Below, piece by piece: positions 5,078-5,306 of a stretch of DNA of 5,306 bases. Both the position numbers and the translations under genes were made by a program. The stretch spans positions 1 to 5,306 of the forward strand of contig CAZTME010000074.1 of the NCBI GenBank assembly GCA_964614795.1, read 5' to 3'. The DNA is from CAZTME01 sp964614795. GTDB lineage: Bacteria; Patescibacteriota; Microgenomatia; UBA1400; PJMF01. The stretch's first letter is position 1. Every line of letters begins with the position of its first letter. The notes below the pieces were generated by a model. The model was not told where the DNA came from. It searched no databases and saw nothing but the letters and a program-made list of their open reading frames with translations.

Positions 5078-5100
5078 AACACGGTTTTTTTGGTCGTGTT
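5078..5100. other. Small hairpin with a T-rich loop
   Basis: AACACG (5078-5083) and CGTGTT (5095-5100) form a 6-bp stem around GTTTTTTTGGT. The T-run is in the loop, not after the stem, so it does not look like an intrinsic terminator on either strand. Confidence 0.4.
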
Positions 5101-5258
5101 CTTATTAAATGACAAGTTTATTATGATTGGATTAAGCAATAATTTTGAAATGAATGTCGTGACTAGCAATATGAGAATTGTCTGATTATTTGGAATAAAT
5201 CGATGATTTTCTCTTTGAATGACGAGTTTGAAAAATAAGTTTTTCTTTTTGTGGCTTA

Positions 5259-5277
5259 AGTAACCAAAGTGGTTGCT
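5259..5277 (+). other. Small hairpin near the right edge
   Basis: AGTAACC (5259-5265) and GGTTGCT (5271-5277) pair over seven positions with one G-T wobble and a five-base loop, followed by AAAATCATCACTT. The AGTA..GCTAAAA wording recalls the core of the 109-bp elements, but the rest does not match. It may belong to a feature beyond the window. Confidence 0.35.
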
Positions 5278-5306
5278 AAAATCATCACTTTTGTTTGAAC
5301 AATTAA

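Larger units (their letters stand above)
4919..5306. other. 388-base gene-free region upstream of dus
   Basis: It contains repeat copy B (4925-5033) and two small hairpins (5078-5100, 5259-5277), and otherwise only AT-rich sequence. The dus promoter should be here. A weak candidate on the minus strand is TTGTTA near 5074-5079 with a TGATAAAAT box near 5050, but the spacing is loose. If so, the dus leader would contain the antisense of copy B. I see no coding frame of note before the window ends. Confidence 0.6.

Noticed and set aside
5250..5306. A fourth, partial copy of the 109-bp element
   Set aside because: Only AGTA..GCTAAAA resembles the core; the flanking motifs and TTAA ends do not line up. 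The closing AATTAA at the window edge is not informative.

Overview
The window looks like an ordinary housekeeping stretch of a small, AT-rich bacterial genome. I lean towards Patescibacteria (Candidate Phyla Radiation). Three things point there: the Dus protein, which to my memory resembles the divergent form annotated in that group; the membrane glycosyltransferase-like protein with C-terminal TPRs; and four protein genes that all lack a well-placed Shine-Dalgarno sequence. This assignment is inference. Nothing here is a taxonomic marker in the strict sense.

Layout. Positions 8-646 (minus) encode a ComF-family phosphoribosyltransferase-like protein with a four-cysteine zinc-binding N-terminus. 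Positions 910-2604 (minus) encode a polytopic membrane protein of the TMTC / GT-C type with about two and a half TPR repeats at its C-terminus. A 453-base gap (2605-3057) follows, then a 144-residue protein of unknown function on the plus strand (3058-3492). A tRNA-Val with anticodon CAC lies at 3708-3781 (minus), behind a good extended -10 promoter. A tRNA-dihydrouridine synthase gene (3839-4918, minus) sits just upstream of it. The last 388 bases hold no gene. The tRNA and the tRNA-modifying enzyme are neighbours on the same strand, but the tRNA has its own promoter; no other functional link between the genes is evident.

The most interesting signal is between the genes. A diverged element of about 109 bp occurs three times in 5.3 kb: at 805-913 (plus), 2737-2845 (minus) and 4925-5033 (plus). 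The copies share length, ordered internal motifs and ends. Two copies begin and end exactly at TTAA and the third ends in TTGA. This suggests either a small non-autonomous mobile repeat (MITE-like) or a structured RNA family; I do not recognise it as any known family.

Two other structures deserve attention. First, a perfect 18-bp, very GC-rich inverted repeat (arms 2255-2272 and 2339-2356) lies inside the AT-rich TMTC-like coding region, about 70 bases from a 14-bp GC-rich palindrome. Second, just downstream of tRNA-Val there is what looks like a decayed second tRNA copy: a 10-bp direct repeat flanks the tRNA, and several tRNA words recur in the same order. The trailer can also form 9 bp with the 3' end of the tRNA.
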